Source: an uncultured Muribaculaceae bacterium (lineage in GTDB: Bacteria; Bacteroidota; Bacteroidia; Bacteroidales; Muribaculaceae). Taken from it: a stretch of 64,000 nt of DNA. A program made the translations under genes and the position numbers. The stretch lies in NCBI GenBank assembly GCA_910587185.1, contig CAJULY010000001.1, forward strand, positions 62,001 to 126,000, given 5' to 3'. The notes beneath the pieces are model-generated. The model ran no database searches. It saw only the letters and a list, made by a program, of their open reading frames with translations, and was not told the DNA's origin. The first letter of the stretch is position 1. Each line of letters starts with the position of its first letter. Of this stretch, positions 1 to 9,752 are shown piece by piece.

Positions 1-122
1 ATCTCATCAAGCGCTTTTCCAATTGCCTCACGTATCGCAGGCATATAGTGTTCATTTCGGATCGCGCCGAAAGGCACGGCACCGAACCGTGTTTCAAATT
101 TTTGTTCAAAAGGATTATTCAT
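1..122 (-). CDS. M3 family metallopeptidase (peptidyl-dipeptidase Dcp-like), N-terminal fragment
   Basis: Only the first 40 codons lie in the window; the gene runs off the left edge. The start is the ATG at 122. The visible protein has the typical opening of Dcp/oligopeptidase A-type M3 zinc peptidases: an NPF segment, then a 'FGAVPFGAIRNEHYMPA' stretch in which PF..I..EHY.PA is the family's N-terminal signature. These enzymes degrade short peptides; the HExxH site would lie beyond the window. The start overlaps the stop of the upstream TPR gene by four bases (ATGA), so the two are probably translated together. The family call rests on the N-terminal motif alone. Confidence 0.72.
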   Translation of the reverse strand, partial: MNNPFEQKFETRFGAVPFGAIRNEHYMPAIREAIGKALDE

Positions 123-2332
123 GATTCTAAAGGATATTGTGCAGCGTCAATTACAAGAGCAAGCATGGTAGGATCAATCTTCGCACGGCGAAGAAACTCC
201 ATATCCGCCGCGACCGCACCATCAAGGGCAGCCACATCGTTTCCATGCTCTGAAAGAAATTTCCCGTAAGCTCTGGCTGCCTCCCGAAAATTACCGCGTG
301 CCAGATGCAGATGACCAAGATTCAGCCAGTCGGCGGCTGTGGGATTGTTGGAAAGTATTTTTTCATAATATTTTGCCGCCCGCTCGTAATCGCCTTCGAC
401 AAAGGAACACCATGCAATCGGGCGCCAGGACTTTTCTCCCGCGGCGTCAAGATACTCGACCTTGTAATAACATTTCAAAGCCATGTCGTAGCGACCGAGG
501 GCAAGATATATATGACCGAGATTCAGGGCGAGCCCAAGATCCTCAGGAGCTGCCTCGGCAAGTTTTTCATAATAAGGCAGCGCCTCCTCATGCCGTCCGA
601 GGAGTTTCAGGCATTGTGCTATCCTTCGTTGCAGCCAGCGGCCACCCGAAGCAAGCAACTCGCTCTTTCTGTAATACTCGAGTGCTTTTTCTGTATCACC
701 GAGACGCTGGTAGCAGTAACCGATTTTCTGCAACAAAGCGTTCGACGGATTTTTCCCTGATTGGAGAAGACGGAATATATCCAACGCTTCCGCGAAATAT
801 CCGCGTTTGAAATAAAACTCACCTACGGCGTCAAGAGCCATAGTATCGGAAATATCCTCTCCAAGCATTTCTACAGCCGCCAGATTGATAGGGGTCGAGA
901 ACGGATTGGAGAATTCGGCTTTACGGCGATAAAGCGTAAAGAATCTATAGAGATCGTGAATGAAATGATTGGCCATATTGCTGCGGGAAGTCAGCTCGGG
1001 ATTGAGCATGGAGTTACGCAGTTCGGCCACATTTATGTTCTGCATTCTGAACTGGTCAATCATCATGCGGCGGCTTGATGAGGGAATACGTTCGAGAGAG
1101 AACACCATCGAATACTTGTCGCTGTCGCAGATAAGCGGCGCGAGATCTATAATCTCACCGAGATCATCGGCACTGTCATCAAGAATCGCCGTAACATCCG
1201 TCTGATCGGTAAAGAAGGGCAGGAACCAATTATCGAGACGGTTGAAGAATGGAAACTGCTTGAGACTTTTGAAAGTGCTTAACATGACATCTCCGCCTTC
1301 GGTCTGCAGATCATTAAGCTCCTTCAGCTTATCGGTTATTCCGGATTTTTCAAGAAGTTCCTCCCATTCCGGATTATCCTCGAGTGCCGAGGGGTCTTCA
1401 ATATTATCCAGATCCTTGAACTTTTTGAAAATTTCCGGCCGTAGTTTCATCATTTCCGGAATGACCTCTTCGGTCATAGTGCGTGATATACGGTCGGTGT
1501 CACGTGTACGGACCAGATTCAGGAAAGCCATCTTGAGATCCTCATGCCAGCCACGGTGTTCCCTGACAGTTTCCATAACCTTGCGGAAAGCATGGCCGGA
1601 AATAGAGGAACGCTGCATCCATATCGAGAGGACAAGCGCCACAAGGGCCTTGACCTCAAGACGGTTTTCCTGTGAAAGATACGCACGGGCAAGGATAATC
1701 ATGCGTTTTTCATCGTAAAATGCCATGGCGCCGAGCATCACCGCGCAAAGAATATGCTCGCGAAACTCAACGCGGATATTCCTGTCGGTGATAAAGTCGA
1801 GAATTGCGTCAGCCTCATCGGTTGACAGCGGATGAGTGACCCAGACAAGCTCGAAAATGTGACGGCGGATATCATCATGCTCTTTTTTCAGAGCGTTGAG
1901 AGCGGGAGTAGCGGAAGAATAATCGGAAAGCATGGCCATTGCCAGACGTCCTGATACTTCCCTGTAATCGCCGATCAAGGAGATGAGTGAAGACGCGGGC
2001 TGCAGCTTTTCATAACGCAGCACACTGTAATATTGCTCGGGGGAAGCTTCAATGCGCGACAGTCGCATTATAGCCTCGCTCTGGGTGATGATTCCGGCAG
2101 AAAGTTCCTGAAGCATACGTTCACGAGCGGGATCATCGGCCCCGTCAAGAGCGTAGGCACGCAAATAGCCGTAACTCTGACGAAGGCGTTCTATCTCGCC
2201 ACGGACATTCCAGGGAGCGGATGATGCCTGAGCCATCGAATCAAGCTGTTCGAGAGCCATTGACATTTTCTTGCGGTCGATCGCGCTGACAATACGGTCA
2301 TGTATAATCTGAAGTTGAGAGGTATTTATCAT
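119..2332 (-). CDS. large cytoplasmic TPR-repeat protein
   Basis: A 737-residue, mostly helical protein without signal peptide or membrane segment. The N-terminal two thirds match no enzyme I recognise. The C-terminal third (about residues 500-720) holds consecutive tetratricopeptide repeats with the usual spacing of small and aromatic residues (for example 'GYCYQRLGDTEKALEYYRKS' and 'LGHIYLALGRYDMALKCYYK'), a protein-interaction scaffold. The frame is open to 2395, but ATG 2332 is preferred because a TATATTTG promoter element lies at 2352-2359, inside the longer frame. The gene overlaps the following M3 peptidase start by four bases. The partner protein is unknown; this looks like a conserved Bacteroidales TPR protein. 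Confidence 0.85.
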   Translation of the reverse strand: MINTSQLQIIHDRIVSAIDRKKMSMALEQLDSMAQASSAPWNVRGEIERLRQSYGYLRAYALDGADDPARERMLQELSAGIITQSEAIMRLSRIEASPEQYYSVLRYEKLQPASSLISLIGDYREVSGRLAMAMLSDYSSATPALNALKKEHDDIRRHIFELVWVTHPLSTDEADAILDFITDRNIRVEFREHILCAVMLGAMAFYDEKRMIILARAYLSQENRLEVKALVALVLSIWMQRSSISGHAFRKVMETVREHRGWHEDLKMAFLNLVRTRDTDRISRTMTEEVIPEMMKLRPEIFKKFKDLDNIEDPSALEDNPEWEELLEKSGITDKLKELNDLQTEGGDVMLSTFKSLKQFPFFNRLDNWFLPFFTDQTDVTAILDDSADDLGEIIDLAPLICDSDKYSMVFSLERIPSSSRRMMIDQFRMQNINVAELRNSMLNPELTSRSNMANHFIHDLYRFFTLYRRKAEFSNPFSTPINLAAVEMLGEDISDTMALDAVGEFYFKRGYFAEALDIFRLLQSGKNPSNALLQKIGYCYQRLGDTEKALEYYRKSELLASGGRWLQRRIAQCLKLLGRHEEALPYYEKLAEAAPEDLGLALNLGHIYLALGRYDMALKCYYKVEYLDAAGEKSWRPIAWCSFVEGDYERAAKYYEKILSNNPTAADWLNLGHLHLARGNFREAARAYGKFLSEHGNDVAALDGAVAADMEFLRRAKIDPTMLALVIDAAQYPLES

Positions 2333-2351
2333 CAGTGGAATTATTTTTCTA

Positions 2352-2359
2352 CAAATATA
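2352..2359 (-). promoter_or_regulatory. -7 promoter element of the TPR gene
   Basis: On the minus strand this reads TATATTTG, a perfect match to the Bacteroidetes TAnnTTTG element. It lies 20 bases before ATG 2332 and decides that start against the longer frame. Confidence 0.6.
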
Positions 2360-2377
2360 ACGGTGTTCCAACAAATA

Positions 2378-2411
2378 TTGTGCCAAGAATAACAATTATT
2401 TGCTAACTTTG
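2378..2411 (+). promoter_or_regulatory. promoter of the methyltransferase gene (possibly leaderless)
   Basis: TTG at 2378-2380 and TAACTTTG at 2404-2411 match the Bacteroidetes -33/-7 pattern with a 23-base spacer. The ATG at 2416 begins four bases after the -7 element, so the transcript may start at or almost at the start codon. Confidence 0.6.
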
Positions 2412-2415
2412 TACT

Positions 2416-3618
2416 ATGCAGAGCGTAGAACTCACACAGGAACAATGGGCAGCAATCGAACGGCTTCGCCACGAAGATGTAAACAGATTGCGTCTGACCC
2501 ATCACGGCGATCCGTCTATGACCACGGTGATAGACCAGATAGAGTGTCGGGCAAGAACTTCAAAAAAGCTTGCCTCAACCCTGAGCACTTATCCTCTCTT
2601 TATTTTCCCCTCCGTACTTTCCGCCGAGCAATGCACCTCCGATTCCCTTGCTTCCTTTCACGCATCGCTCATTCCTGTTGACGCCGCTGTTCTCGACATG
2701 ACATGCGGTTTGGGTATCGACGCTATCCATTTAGCGACCAAAGCGGCATGCGTAGAAGCATACGAAATCAATGAATTCACGGCTTCCTGTGTCAGACACA
2801 ATGTTGCGGCGGCAGCCATAGAAAATCTCAAAATATTTTGCGGTGACAGCGTAAAGCGACTTGAAACCCTTAATCCTGATTCTTTTGACTGCATCTTCAT
2901 AGACCCCGCTCGACGCGGCGCATACGGCAAACGTCTCTTCGCCCTTGCGGACTGTGAACCTGATGTCACCGCCTTACTGCCACGCATGCTTGAAGTAGCG
3001 CCGCTGGTCATCATCAAGGCTTCGCCTATGCTTGACATTGCCCATACGGTTTCTGAATTAGGGCATAATGTAAGCCGGGTCATAGCCGTAGGCGATCGCC
3101 GCGAATGCAAGGAACTCATAATAATCTGTGAAAGAAAGGATACGGTTTCGCCTGTCCTATGCGCTGTCACCCTTAGCGGAGAAAAAATTTCGGGCGAATG
3201 GGAATTCACTCGCAATGAAGAAAACAATGCTCCGGCAATATACGGCTTGCCGGATGCCGGCGATTATCTTTATGAACCTTATCCTGCAACACTCAAAAGC
3301 GGAGGATTCAAAAGTCTGTCTTCTCGTTTCAAAGTGAAAAAAATCGCGCCTAACAGTCATCTGTATTCATCGCAATCAATCCTTGACGATTTCCCGGGTG
3401 AGAGATTCAGGATTCTGGAAGCAGCTCCGTTCTCTAAAAAATCCGTGCGGGAACTGAAAGGCCGTTATGACCGTCTTGATATATCCGTACGCAATTTTCC
3501 CATGAAGCCTGAAGAGATCTCGGCTAAACTCAAAATCAAAGGGGGCGGCACGGAACGGCTCTTCGCGACAAAAGACGCAAACGACAGGCCCATCGTAATT
3601 GTAGCGACAAAAGAGTAA
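2416..3618 (+). CDS. class I SAM-dependent methyltransferase, THUMP-like/PG_1098 family
   Basis: A 400-residue protein with a Rossmann methyltransferase core. Motif I reads 'LDMTCGLGIDAIHLA' (about residues 93-107), followed by an acidic motif II and an 'IDPARR' motif (about 162-167), seen in RNA guanine-N2 and related nucleic-acid methyltransferases. The C-terminal 110 residues resemble the THUMP-like domain of Bacteroidetes PG_1098-type proteins, suggesting an RNA substrate, probably rRNA or tRNA; the target base is not known to me. It is divergent from the TPR gene and convergent with smpB, with only 12 bases to its neighbour's end. The family call is firm, the substrate is inference. Confidence 0.85.
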   Translation: MQSVELTQEQWAAIERLRHEDVNRLRLTHHGDPSMTTVIDQIECRARTSKKLASTLSTYPLFIFPSVLSAEQCTSDSLASFHASLIPVDAAVLDMTCGLGIDAIHLATKAACVEAYEINEFTASCVRHNVAAAAIENLKIFCGDSVKRLETLNPDSFDCIFIDPARRGAYGKRLFALADCEPDVTALLPRMLEVAPLVIIKASPMLDIAHTVSELGHNVSRVIAVGDRRECKELIIICERKDTVSPVLCAVTLSGEKISGEWEFTRNEENNAPAIYGLPDAGDYLYEPYPATLKSGGFKSLSSRFKVKKIAPNSHLYSSQSILDDFPGERFRILEAAPFSKKSVRELKGRYDRLDISVRNFPMKPEEISAKLKIKGGGTERLFATKDANDRPIVIVATKE

Positions 3619-3630
3619 AGACCGGCTTCT

Positions 3631-4083
3631 CTATTTCCGGAACATACGGGCCATATCGCGCTTGTCCTCCCGTTCGCGTATTGACTGACGCTTGTCATAC
3701 TCTTTCTTTCCACGTCCTATTCCTATGACCATTTTTGCAAGCCCGCGTTCGTTAATGAGCACCCGCATAGGAACAATAGTCATGCCTGTCTCTTTCCCGC
3801 ACTTGGCAAGCTTAGCGATCTCTTTTTTGTTAAGCAGCAGCTTGCGGTCTCGTCGGGCTGCATGATTGTTATAGGAGCCGTAAAAATATTCGGCGATATA
3901 CATGTTTTTTATCCAAACGCCGTCAGAGGCTACGTAGCAGAACGTATCGACAAGACTGGCCTTCCCGAGACGAATAGATTTTATCTCTGTTCCGGTCAGG
4001 ACTATACCGGCAGTGAACGTCTCGTTGATTTCGTAATCGAAACGTGCTCTTTTGTTCTTTATATTGACTTCGGAAAATTTCAT
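3631..4083 (-). CDS. smpB: SsrA-binding protein SmpB
   Basis: A 150-residue protein of the standard SmpB length. It binds the tRNA-like domain of tmRNA and brings it to stalled ribosomes for trans-translation. The N-terminal barrel begins '[13 protein letters not shown]' and contains the conserved '[10 protein letters not shown]' and 'NMYIAEY' segments. The basic C-terminal tail ('[18 protein letters not shown]') is the part that enters the mRNA channel. The start overlaps the stop of the upstream membrane-protein gene by four bases (ATGA), so the two form an operon. No tmRNA gene was seen in the window. Confidence 0.97.
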   Translation of the reverse strand: MKFSEVNIKNKRARFDYEINETFTAGIVLTGTEIKSIRLGKASLVDTFCYVASDGVWIKNMYIAEYFYGSYNNHAARRDRKLLLNKKEIAKLAKCGKETGMTIVPMRVLINERGLAKMVIGIGRGKKEYDKRQSIREREDKRDMARMFRK

Positions 4084-4634
4084 GACGGAATAATCAGATT
4101 AAACAGATATTGCAGGAGAAACGGCGTTATGATGACAGTCAATATATTGAGGATCATGAACGTCATCACTCCGTTGAATTTCACTTCCATATAGGTGATA
4201 CCGCGCCACATTATGAAAATCAGATATACAGGAAGGAGATAAAGCATGTCCGGGACCATCGGAAGCAGATTTGTCAGAATGTTGAAAACCGCGATAAGGC
4301 CCAATGAATAAATGATAAAAGTCGCATTTTTGTTCGGACTGACTTCACCTCCGGTACACGAAGGCATATAGAGGGAGAAGAAAAAGAGAGCCAGATAATA
4401 ACCGGCCAGATACTTTACGAAACAGGCGATGGCGCGCTCTATGACTCCGGGCAATGTAGCGTCGGAATGATACCACAACCCGGGCAGACATGTCAGTGCG
4501 GTCAGAATTATAAACGGCAGAAATCCGGCGTGAAGAAGTCGCCGCGGCGAGGCATTGTCTATCGCGATATCCTCCCATCCGCGGCGGGGCGAGAGAATAA
4601 GCTGGAGCATGTCAAGTAGATATCTGAAAAACAC
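4080..4634 (-). CDS. Yip1-like multi-spanning membrane protein
   Basis: A 184-residue inner-membrane protein with about five hydrophobic segments (around residues 32-55, 65-90, 103-126, 130-148 and 152-180). The N-terminal '[12 protein letters not shown]' followed by hairpin-like membrane segments resembles Yip1-domain proteins, which carry a 'P..gw..i' opening. No catalytic residues can be named. It is the first gene of a two-gene unit with smpB, which it overlaps by four bases. The upstream -7 element lies at 4728-4735, giving a leader of roughly 90 bases. The function is unknown. Confidence 0.75.
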   Translation of the reverse strand: MFFRYLLDMLQLILSPRRGWEDIAIDNASPRRLLHAGFLPFIILTALTCLPGLWYHSDATLPGVIERAIACFVKYLAGYYLALFFFSLYMPSCTGGEVSPNKNATFIIYSLGLIAVFNILTNLLPMVPDMLYLLPVYLIFIMWRGITYMEVKFNGVMTFMILNILTVIITPFLLQYLFNLIIPS

Positions 4635-4727
4635 TTTGGCGAAGTATTAGAGGATATTGAACGTATTATCCGTGTGATATTTCAGAGAAATGACCTATTC
4701 CTGAACAAAAAATCACATTCGGAGTTA

Positions 4728-4735
4728 CAAAGGTA
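4728..4735 (-). promoter_or_regulatory. -7 element upstream of the membrane-protein/smpB operon
   Basis: The minus strand reads TACCTTTG, a perfect TAnnTTTG. It implies a leader of about 90 bases before ATG 4634. Confidence 0.5.
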
Positions 4736-4769
4736 ATGACTTTTCAATGAAAAATTGATAATAAATTCC

Positions 4770-4777
4770 TAAATTTG
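4770..4777 (+). promoter_or_regulatory. -7 element of the DUF5606 gene
   Basis: TAAATTTG, a perfect TAnnTTTG, 34 bases upstream of ATG 4812. It faces away from the smpB operon promoter in a shared intergenic region. Confidence 0.55.
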
Positions 4778-4811
4778 CATCAAATATAGAATCCTTTTAA
4801 TTCATACAGCA

Positions 4812-5264
4812 ATGATAAAGAAAATACTTTCCATATCGGGCCGTCCCGGCCTCTACAGACTGGTCAGCCAAGGCAAGAACATGCTCATTGTGGAATCCAT
4901 GCAGACAGGCAAACGCACGCCGGCCTATGCACACGACAAAGTTGTCTCCCTCGGTGACATCGCCATCTATACTCCCGAGACCGACGTTCCCCTGACCGAT
5001 GTCTTCGAATCGATCAAGGAAAAGACCGGAGGTAAAGAAGTTGAATACAAGAACCTGAACGATGCGGAACTGCGCGAACTTTTTGCGGAGTATCTCCCTG
5101 ATTTCGACCGTGACCGCGTCTATACCAATGATATCCGCAAGGTATTCTCATGGTACAACCAGCTGATAGCAGCAGGTGTAACCGAATTCAAAGAAAACGA
5201 AATTGCCGAAGATCAGGCAGCCGAGGCCGCGGAGGCCGCAGATGCCGCTCAGGTAAAGAACTGA
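4812..5264 (+). CDS. DUF5606 domain-containing protein
   Basis: A 150-residue cytoplasmic protein of a family confined to Bacteroidetes. The N-terminal 50 residues begin 'MIKKILSISGRPGLYRLVSQ' and form a small beta-rich domain; the middle (about 55-125) is helical, with the conserved 'YTNDIRKVFSWYNQLI' segment. The last 25 residues are an Ala/Glu-rich low-complexity tail ('AAEAAEAADAA'), likely disordered. The biochemical role is unknown. It has its own promoter element and a strong terminator right after the stop, so it is probably monocistronic. Confidence 0.88.
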   Translation: MIKKILSISGRPGLYRLVSQGKNMLIVESMQTGKRTPAYAHDKVVSLGDIAIYTPETDVPLTDVFESIKEKTGGKEVEYKNLNDAELRELFAEYLPDFDRDRVYTNDIRKVFSWYNQLIAAGVTEFKENEIAEDQAAEAAEAADAAQVKN

Positions 5265-5292
5265 TTCAAAAAACATCATGTTTCAAATAGAA

Positions 5293-5317
5293 AAGTCCCT
5301 TGCTAAGGGACTTTTTT
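5293..5317 (+). terminator. rho-independent terminator after the DUF5606 gene
   Basis: The arms AAGTCCCTT (5293-5301) and AAGGGACTT (5305-5313) pair perfectly around a 3-base loop and run into a T tract. A-rich flanks would let it serve pyrD on the other strand too. Confidence 0.9.
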
Positions 5318-5353
5318 ATTTATCTCGCATCGGGATCTTATCAGAAGTCCCGG

Positions 5354-6265
5354 TCAACGGTTGATAGCGCCTATAAGTTCATTTATATCCTTGACACCGT
5401 GACGGTCACAGAATTCTTCGATATATTCTATGACTTTCACCGTTACGGCAGGATCGATAAAGTTGGCTGTACCTATCTCAACGGCAGTGGCTCCCGCAAG
5501 GATAAACTCAAGCGCATCACGACCTGTCATAATGCCTCCAAGTCCTATCACGGGTATGCTGACTGCTTTTGCTGTCTGCCAGACCATCCTTACAGCCACA
5601 GGCCTTACGGCCGGACCTGACAGACCTCCGGTGACTGTTGACAGACACGGACGCATACGCTCCACGTCAATGGCCATTCCCATCAGAGTGTTTATAAGCG
5701 ATACGGCATCGGCACCCTCAGCCTCCACCGCCCGGGCTATTTCGGTCACATCAGTAACATTGGGCGATAATTTCACGATGACCATGCCGGGAAACGCCGC
5801 GCGGACAGCCTTTGTCACCTGGGAGGCACCGGCAGTGGTGGTGCCGAACGCCATTCCCCCCTGCTTGACATTGGGACACGAGATGTTTATCTCGACGGCC
5901 TCGATCGATGTGCGCTCCGCGATACGACGACACACTTCAGCATAATCATCGGGGGTAGCGCCTGATACATTCACTATGATTTTCGAATCAAGATGGCGAA
6001 TCTCGGGATAGATGTGATCTATGAAATAATCCACGCCCTTGTTCTGAAGGCCTACGGCATTCAACATTCCCGAAGGCGTCTCAGCCATTCGGGGATAGTC
6101 ATTGCCCTGACGCGGCTCGAGAGTTGTTCCTTTGACAATGAAACCGCCTAATCGTTCAAGATCGATAAAATCCGAGAATTCTATTCCGTATCCGAAAGTT
6201 CCGGAGGCGGTCAGCACCGGATTCTTAAGACTCAGCGAGCCTATATTTACGTTAAGATTTACCAT
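5354..6265 (-). CDS. pyrD: dihydroorotate dehydrogenase B, catalytic subunit
   Basis: A 303-residue FMN enzyme that oxidises dihydroorotate to orotate in de novo pyrimidine synthesis. The class 1B assignment follows from length, from '[14 protein letters not shown]' (about residues 127-140) with its catalytic-base Cys, and from the FMN phosphate site '[16 protein letters not shown]' (about 239-254). Its partner pyrK lies directly upstream and overlaps it by seven bases, so the two subunits of the heterotetramer are co-translated. Electrons pass from FMN through the PyrK iron-sulfur cluster and FAD to NAD. pyrF lies about 11 kb away in this window. Confidence 0.97.
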   Translation of the reverse strand: MVNLNVNIGSLSLKNPVLTASGTFGYGIEFSDFIDLERLGGFIVKGTTLEPRQGNDYPRMAETPSGMLNAVGLQNKGVDYFIDHIYPEIRHLDSKIIVNVSGATPDDYAEVCRRIAERTSIEAVEINISCPNVKQGGMAFGTTTAGASQVTKAVRAAFPGMVIVKLSPNVTDVTEIARAVEAEGADAVSLINTLMGMAIDVERMRPCLSTVTGGLSGPAVRPVAVRMVWQTAKAVSIPVIGLGGIMTGRDALEFILAGATAVEIGTANFIDPAVTVKVIEYIEEFCDRHGVKDINELIGAINR

Positions 6266-7032
6266 GTCAGATCATTGATATTAAATACAGGGCCTTCTGT
6301 GCAGACACACACATTGCCTTTTACAGTTTTTTCAACACAACATAGACACGCTCCGAGACCGCAGGCCATCATGTTTTCAAGAGAAACCTCACATTCCGCG
6401 CCAATCTCCCGCGCCTTTTTCGCCACGGCTTTCATCATGGGCGACGGTCCGCAGCAATAGATTCTGTCCCAATGGTCTGTAAGGACGCTGTTCATGGTTA
6501 CCACACCTTTTTCTCCGGCAGTTCCGTTGTCGGTAGATATAAATGTCTCTCCGACTTTGCGAAACTCATCGAGAAGCAACAGGTCTTCGCTTGAACGCGC
6601 TCCGAGCAGGAACTTCGGAACATAACCTTTTGATTTAAGCTCACGCCCCAGCAGAAGAAGCGGCGCTACTCCCACACCTCCACCAATCAGCAGAAGGGAC
6701 TGGCTTTTATTTTCCGGAAGCGAAAAGCCGTTTCCAAGAGGCATTATGATATTCATTATATCTCCTTCCCGACTGTCGAGCAACGCTGCTGTCCCGGCGC
6801 CGGCAAGCCTGATGAGAAGCCAAAGCTCATTAGCATCCCGGTCAACATTGCAGATGGAGATCGGACGGCGCAAGAAGGTGGTCTTGCTTCCCTCCACTGC
6901 TATCTGCACAAACTGTCCGGGCAGACATTCCGGCAGAGGGACGCCCCCTTCGGGAGTAAGTCTGATCAGCGAATAAAGAGGACTGAGACAAATGTTCTCA
7001 ATCACCTGAAAATCGATTATAGCTTTTTTCAT
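6259..7032 (-). CDS. pyrK: dihydroorotate dehydrogenase B, electron transfer subunit
   Basis: A 257-residue FAD and [2Fe-2S] protein that transfers electrons from PyrD to NAD+. The ferredoxin reductase-like FAD domain shows 'RRPISICN' (about residues 55-62), and the nucleotide-binding part has '[13 protein letters not shown]' (about 115-127). The C terminus carries the cluster ligands in 'CGLGACLCC' (about 224-232) plus a later Cys in '[10 protein letters not shown]'. Four ligands with this spacing are typical of PyrK. It is first in the pyrK-pyrD operon, with a good promoter upstream. Confidence 0.96.
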   Translation of the reverse strand: MKKAIIDFQVIENICLSPLYSLIRLTPEGGVPLPECLPGQFVQIAVEGSKTTFLRRPISICNVDRDANELWLLIRLAGAGTAALLDSREGDIMNIIMPLGNGFSLPENKSQSLLLIGGGVGVAPLLLLGRELKSKGYVPKFLLGARSSEDLLLLDEFRKVGETFISTDNGTAGEKGVVTMNSVLTDHWDRIYCCGPSPMMKAVAKKAREIGAECEVSLENMMACGLGACLCCVEKTVKGNVCVCTEGPVFNINDLTW

Positions 7033-7057
7033 AAGAAATTCTTTTATCGGTCAGATG

Positions 7058-7088
7058 CAAATTTAACTAATAATAATTTTGTTTGCAA
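7058..7088 (-). promoter_or_regulatory. promoter of the pyrK-pyrD operon
   Basis: On the minus strand TTG (7086-7088), a 20-base spacer and TAAATTTG (7058-7065) give a near-ideal Bacteroidetes promoter 26 bases before ATG 7032. Confidence 0.65.
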
Positions 7089-7091
7089 GAG

Positions 7092-7125
7092 AAAAGCGAC
7101 GTTCCATAAAAGGAACGTCGCTTTT
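7092..7125 (-). terminator. terminator of the glycogen operon
   Basis: Two perfect 14-base arms, AAAAGCGACGTTCC and GGAACGTCGCTTTT, flank a six-base loop just downstream of the glycogen phosphorylase stop. It separates the glycogen operon from pyrK. Confidence 0.92.
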
Positions 7126-7147
7126 ATAATCTGTTGCATAGCCGGGA

Positions 7148-9703
7148 TTAGATCCAGCGGACGTAAGCAAAATCCTGACGATGAGGAAGATTCGGGTTGA
7201 TAGGATAGAGACGGAATGCATAGCGGTAAACGCCGGGATCCTGAAGGCGCTCGTGGAGCTCGTAGGTCAGGATGTTGCCTTCCTCTTTCACAACCTTGAA
7301 GGGCACTACGGAATGGAGATGCTCAACGCCGTCCTCAACGCGATATGCCACATATTCGAGACCAAGCTCACGACCGAGGCCGTTGGTGTCGATAACCGCT
7401 TTTGCGGTGTAGTCGTTACCGGTGGTAGTCTGGCTGTCATTATTTGTGTTGAATTCAAGGACTTTAATTCCGTCCCATGCATCAACGACCTTGTTTTTCC
7501 AAGCTACGATTTCCTTGGCCAGAGCGAAGTCATGTGCATCCAGAGCCTTGAAGCGTTTTGCTTCCGGATCGTAGAAACGTTCAATATAATCGTCGATCAT
7601 TCGTTTCATTGTGAAATGAGGAGCGATATGGCCGATAGAACGCTTGACATACTGGATCCACTCGGGAGAATAGCCCTTCGAATTCTTTGCGAAATAGAGC
7701 GGAATGATTTCGTTCTCGAGCATCGAGTAAATGGTTGCAGCGTCGAGTTTATCCTGCTGCGACTGATCGGTATAGGTTCGCTTGTCGGTGAGAGACCATC
7801 CGGCTTTTTCATCGAAGCGATATCCTTCATACCACCATCCGTCAAGAACGGAGAAGTTCAACACACCGTTCATCTCGGCTTTCTCACCTGATGTTCCAGA
7901 TGCTTCGAGAGGACGCGTCGGGGTGTTAAGCCAGATATCTACGCCGGTAACGAGACGTTTGGCGACAACCATGTTATAGTCCTCGAGGAAGATGATCTTG
8001 CCGAGGAATTCCGGACGGCGGGAAATCTCCATGATGTGCTTGATAAGACCCTGACCGGCACCGTCGGCGGGGTGAGCTTTACCGGAGAACACGAACTGTA
8101 CGGGGAACTGCTCGTTGTTGACAATTCGGGCAAGACGCTCAAGGTCTGTGAACAGCAGGTGTGCGCGTTTGTATGTAGCGAAACGACGTGCGAATCCGAT
8201 TATAAGAGCGTTGGGGTTGATCTTGTCAAGAACACGGACAACGGCTGAAGGATCGCCCTGATTTGCGAGCCATTTGGCCTTGAAATCACGTTTTACAAAG
8301 TTGATGAACTTGTTTTTGAGAGCCATACGCATTTCCCAGATGGCTTCATCGCTGACATTGAAGATGCCTTCCCAGGCCTTAGGCTCGCTCTGGTGTTCAA
8401 ACACCTGATCACCGAGATGCTTTGCATAGAAAGCTTTCCACTCTGAAGCCGCCCAAGTCGGCATGTGAACACCGTTGGTCACATAACCTACATGGCTTTC
8501 CTCCCAGGAATAGCCTTTCCAGATTCCGGCAAACATTTTCTTTGAAACCTCACCGTGGAGCCAGCTGACACCGTTGGCTTCCTGACATGTGTTCAAGGCG
8601 AAGACGCTCATTGAGAAGCGTTCGTTGGTATCGGGATTCTCGCGGCCCATATTCATGAGGTCGGCCCATGAAATTCCGAGTTTGTCGGCGTAGGGATGGA
8701 GATACTTGTAGGCAAGATTTTCATCGAAATAGTCGTGGCCGGCAGGTACAGGAGTATGTACGGTGTAGAGCGACGAGCTGCGGACCATTTCGAGCGCTTC
8801 CTGATATGACAGACCTTTTTCCTGAACGAAATCCGCAAGACGCTGGAGGTTGAGCAGAGCGGCATGGCCTTCGTTGCAATGGTAGAGTGTGCTGTTGATT
8901 CCGAGTTTCTTCAGCATCAGCACACCGCCGATTCCGAGAAGATACTCCTGCTTGATTCGGTTTTCCCAGTCACCTCCATAAAGTTTATGGGTAATCGGAC
9001 GGTCAAACTCGCTGTTCATGTCAAAGTCAGTATCCATCAGATAGAGCTTCATGCGACCTACATTCACTCGCCAGATATGGCTGTAGATGATGCGGTCATG
9101 ATAGGGCACCTCGAGAATCATAGGCTGACCGTTCTCGTCCATCATCTGCTCGATAGGAAGCTGGTTGAAGTTCTGGGGTTCATAGTTGGCGATCTGCTGT
9201 CCGTCAACAGAGAGGGTCTGGGTAAAATAACCGTAGCGGTAGAGGAAACCTACGGCCGTCATGTCAACACGGCTGTCAGATGCTTCCTTGATATAGTCGC
9301 CGGCAAGTACTCCAAGGCCGCCTGAATAAATCTTCAGACAGTTGCAGAGACCATATTCCATCGAGAAATAGCTTACGGAAGGAACATCCTTACGCATAGG
9401 CTTGCTCATGTAGTCCTTGAATGACGCATATACGGTCTCTATGCGGTTCATCATCACTTCGTCTTTCTGAATCTCTGCAAGACGTTCGGAGCTTATACGC
9501 TGAAGAACCATAACCGGATTCTCGCCAGTTGAACGCCAGAGGTCAGGATTTATGTCACGGAACAATGATTTGGCCTCGCTGTTCCAAACCCACCAGAGGT
9601 TTTTCGACATTATGTCAAGAGCTTTAAGTCTATGGGGCAGCTCTGCAATCACTGTAGTGTCATGCCACACGGGAGTGTTTGTTTGACTAACTTTGATCTT
9701 CAT
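7148..9703 (-). CDS. glgP: alpha-glucan (glycogen) phosphorylase
   Basis: An 851-residue GT35 enzyme that releases glucose-1-phosphate from glycogen or maltodextrin. It belongs to the alpha-glucan phosphorylase subgroup (TIGR02094 type) rather than the classic GlgP/MalP group, judged by its N-terminal '[13 protein letters not shown]' segment and total length. The pyridoxal-phosphate region near residues 605-630 contains '[19 protein letters not shown]', where the glycine-rich turn and EKAEMNG are active-site elements. It is the second gene of an operon with a GT3 glycogen synthase, 49 bases after it, so synthesis and breakdown are encoded together. The operon ends in a strong terminator. Confidence 0.96.
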   Translation of the reverse strand: MKIKVSQTNTPVWHDTTVIAELPHRLKALDIMSKNLWWVWNSEAKSLFRDINPDLWRSTGENPVMVLQRISSERLAEIQKDEVMMNRIETVYASFKDYMSKPMRKDVPSVSYFSMEYGLCNCLKIYSGGLGVLAGDYIKEASDSRVDMTAVGFLYRYGYFTQTLSVDGQQIANYEPQNFNQLPIEQMMDENGQPMILEVPYHDRIIYSHIWRVNVGRMKLYLMDTDFDMNSEFDRPITHKLYGGDWENRIKQEYLLGIGGVLMLKKLGINSTLYHCNEGHAALLNLQRLADFVQEKGLSYQEALEMVRSSSLYTVHTPVPAGHDYFDENLAYKYLHPYADKLGISWADLMNMGRENPDTNERFSMSVFALNTCQEANGVSWLHGEVSKKMFAGIWKGYSWEESHVGYVTNGVHMPTWAASEWKAFYAKHLGDQVFEHQSEPKAWEGIFNVSDEAIWEMRMALKNKFINFVKRDFKAKWLANQGDPSAVVRVLDKINPNALIIGFARRFATYKRAHLLFTDLERLARIVNNEQFPVQFVFSGKAHPADGAGQGLIKHIMEISRRPEFLGKIIFLEDYNMVVAKRLVTGVDIWLNTPTRPLEASGTSGEKAEMNGVLNFSVLDGWWYEGYRFDEKAGWSLTDKRTYTDQSQQDKLDAATIYSMLENEIIPLYFAKNSKGYSPEWIQYVKRSIGHIAPHFTMKRMIDDYIERFYDPEAKRFKALDAHDFALAKEIVAWKNKVVDAWDGIKVLEFNTNNDSQTTTGNDYTAKAVIDTNGLGRELGLEYVAYRVEDGVEHLHSVVPFKVVKEEGNILTYELHERLQDPGVYRYAFRLYPINPNLPHRQDFAYVRWI

Positions 9704-9752
9704 TGTAATTCTTATATTTATTACTGTTATTTACTTTTTTATTTTTTACGAC

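Noticed and set aside
2333..2395. N-terminal extension of the large TPR protein to 2395
   Set aside because: A perfect TATATTTG promoter element lies inside the extension (2352-2359), and the extra 21 residues resemble no TPR start.
7181..7891. 236-codon open frame on the plus strand
   Set aside because: It is antisense to the glycogen phosphorylase gene, whose protein is complete and well conserved; the frame arises from codon bias.
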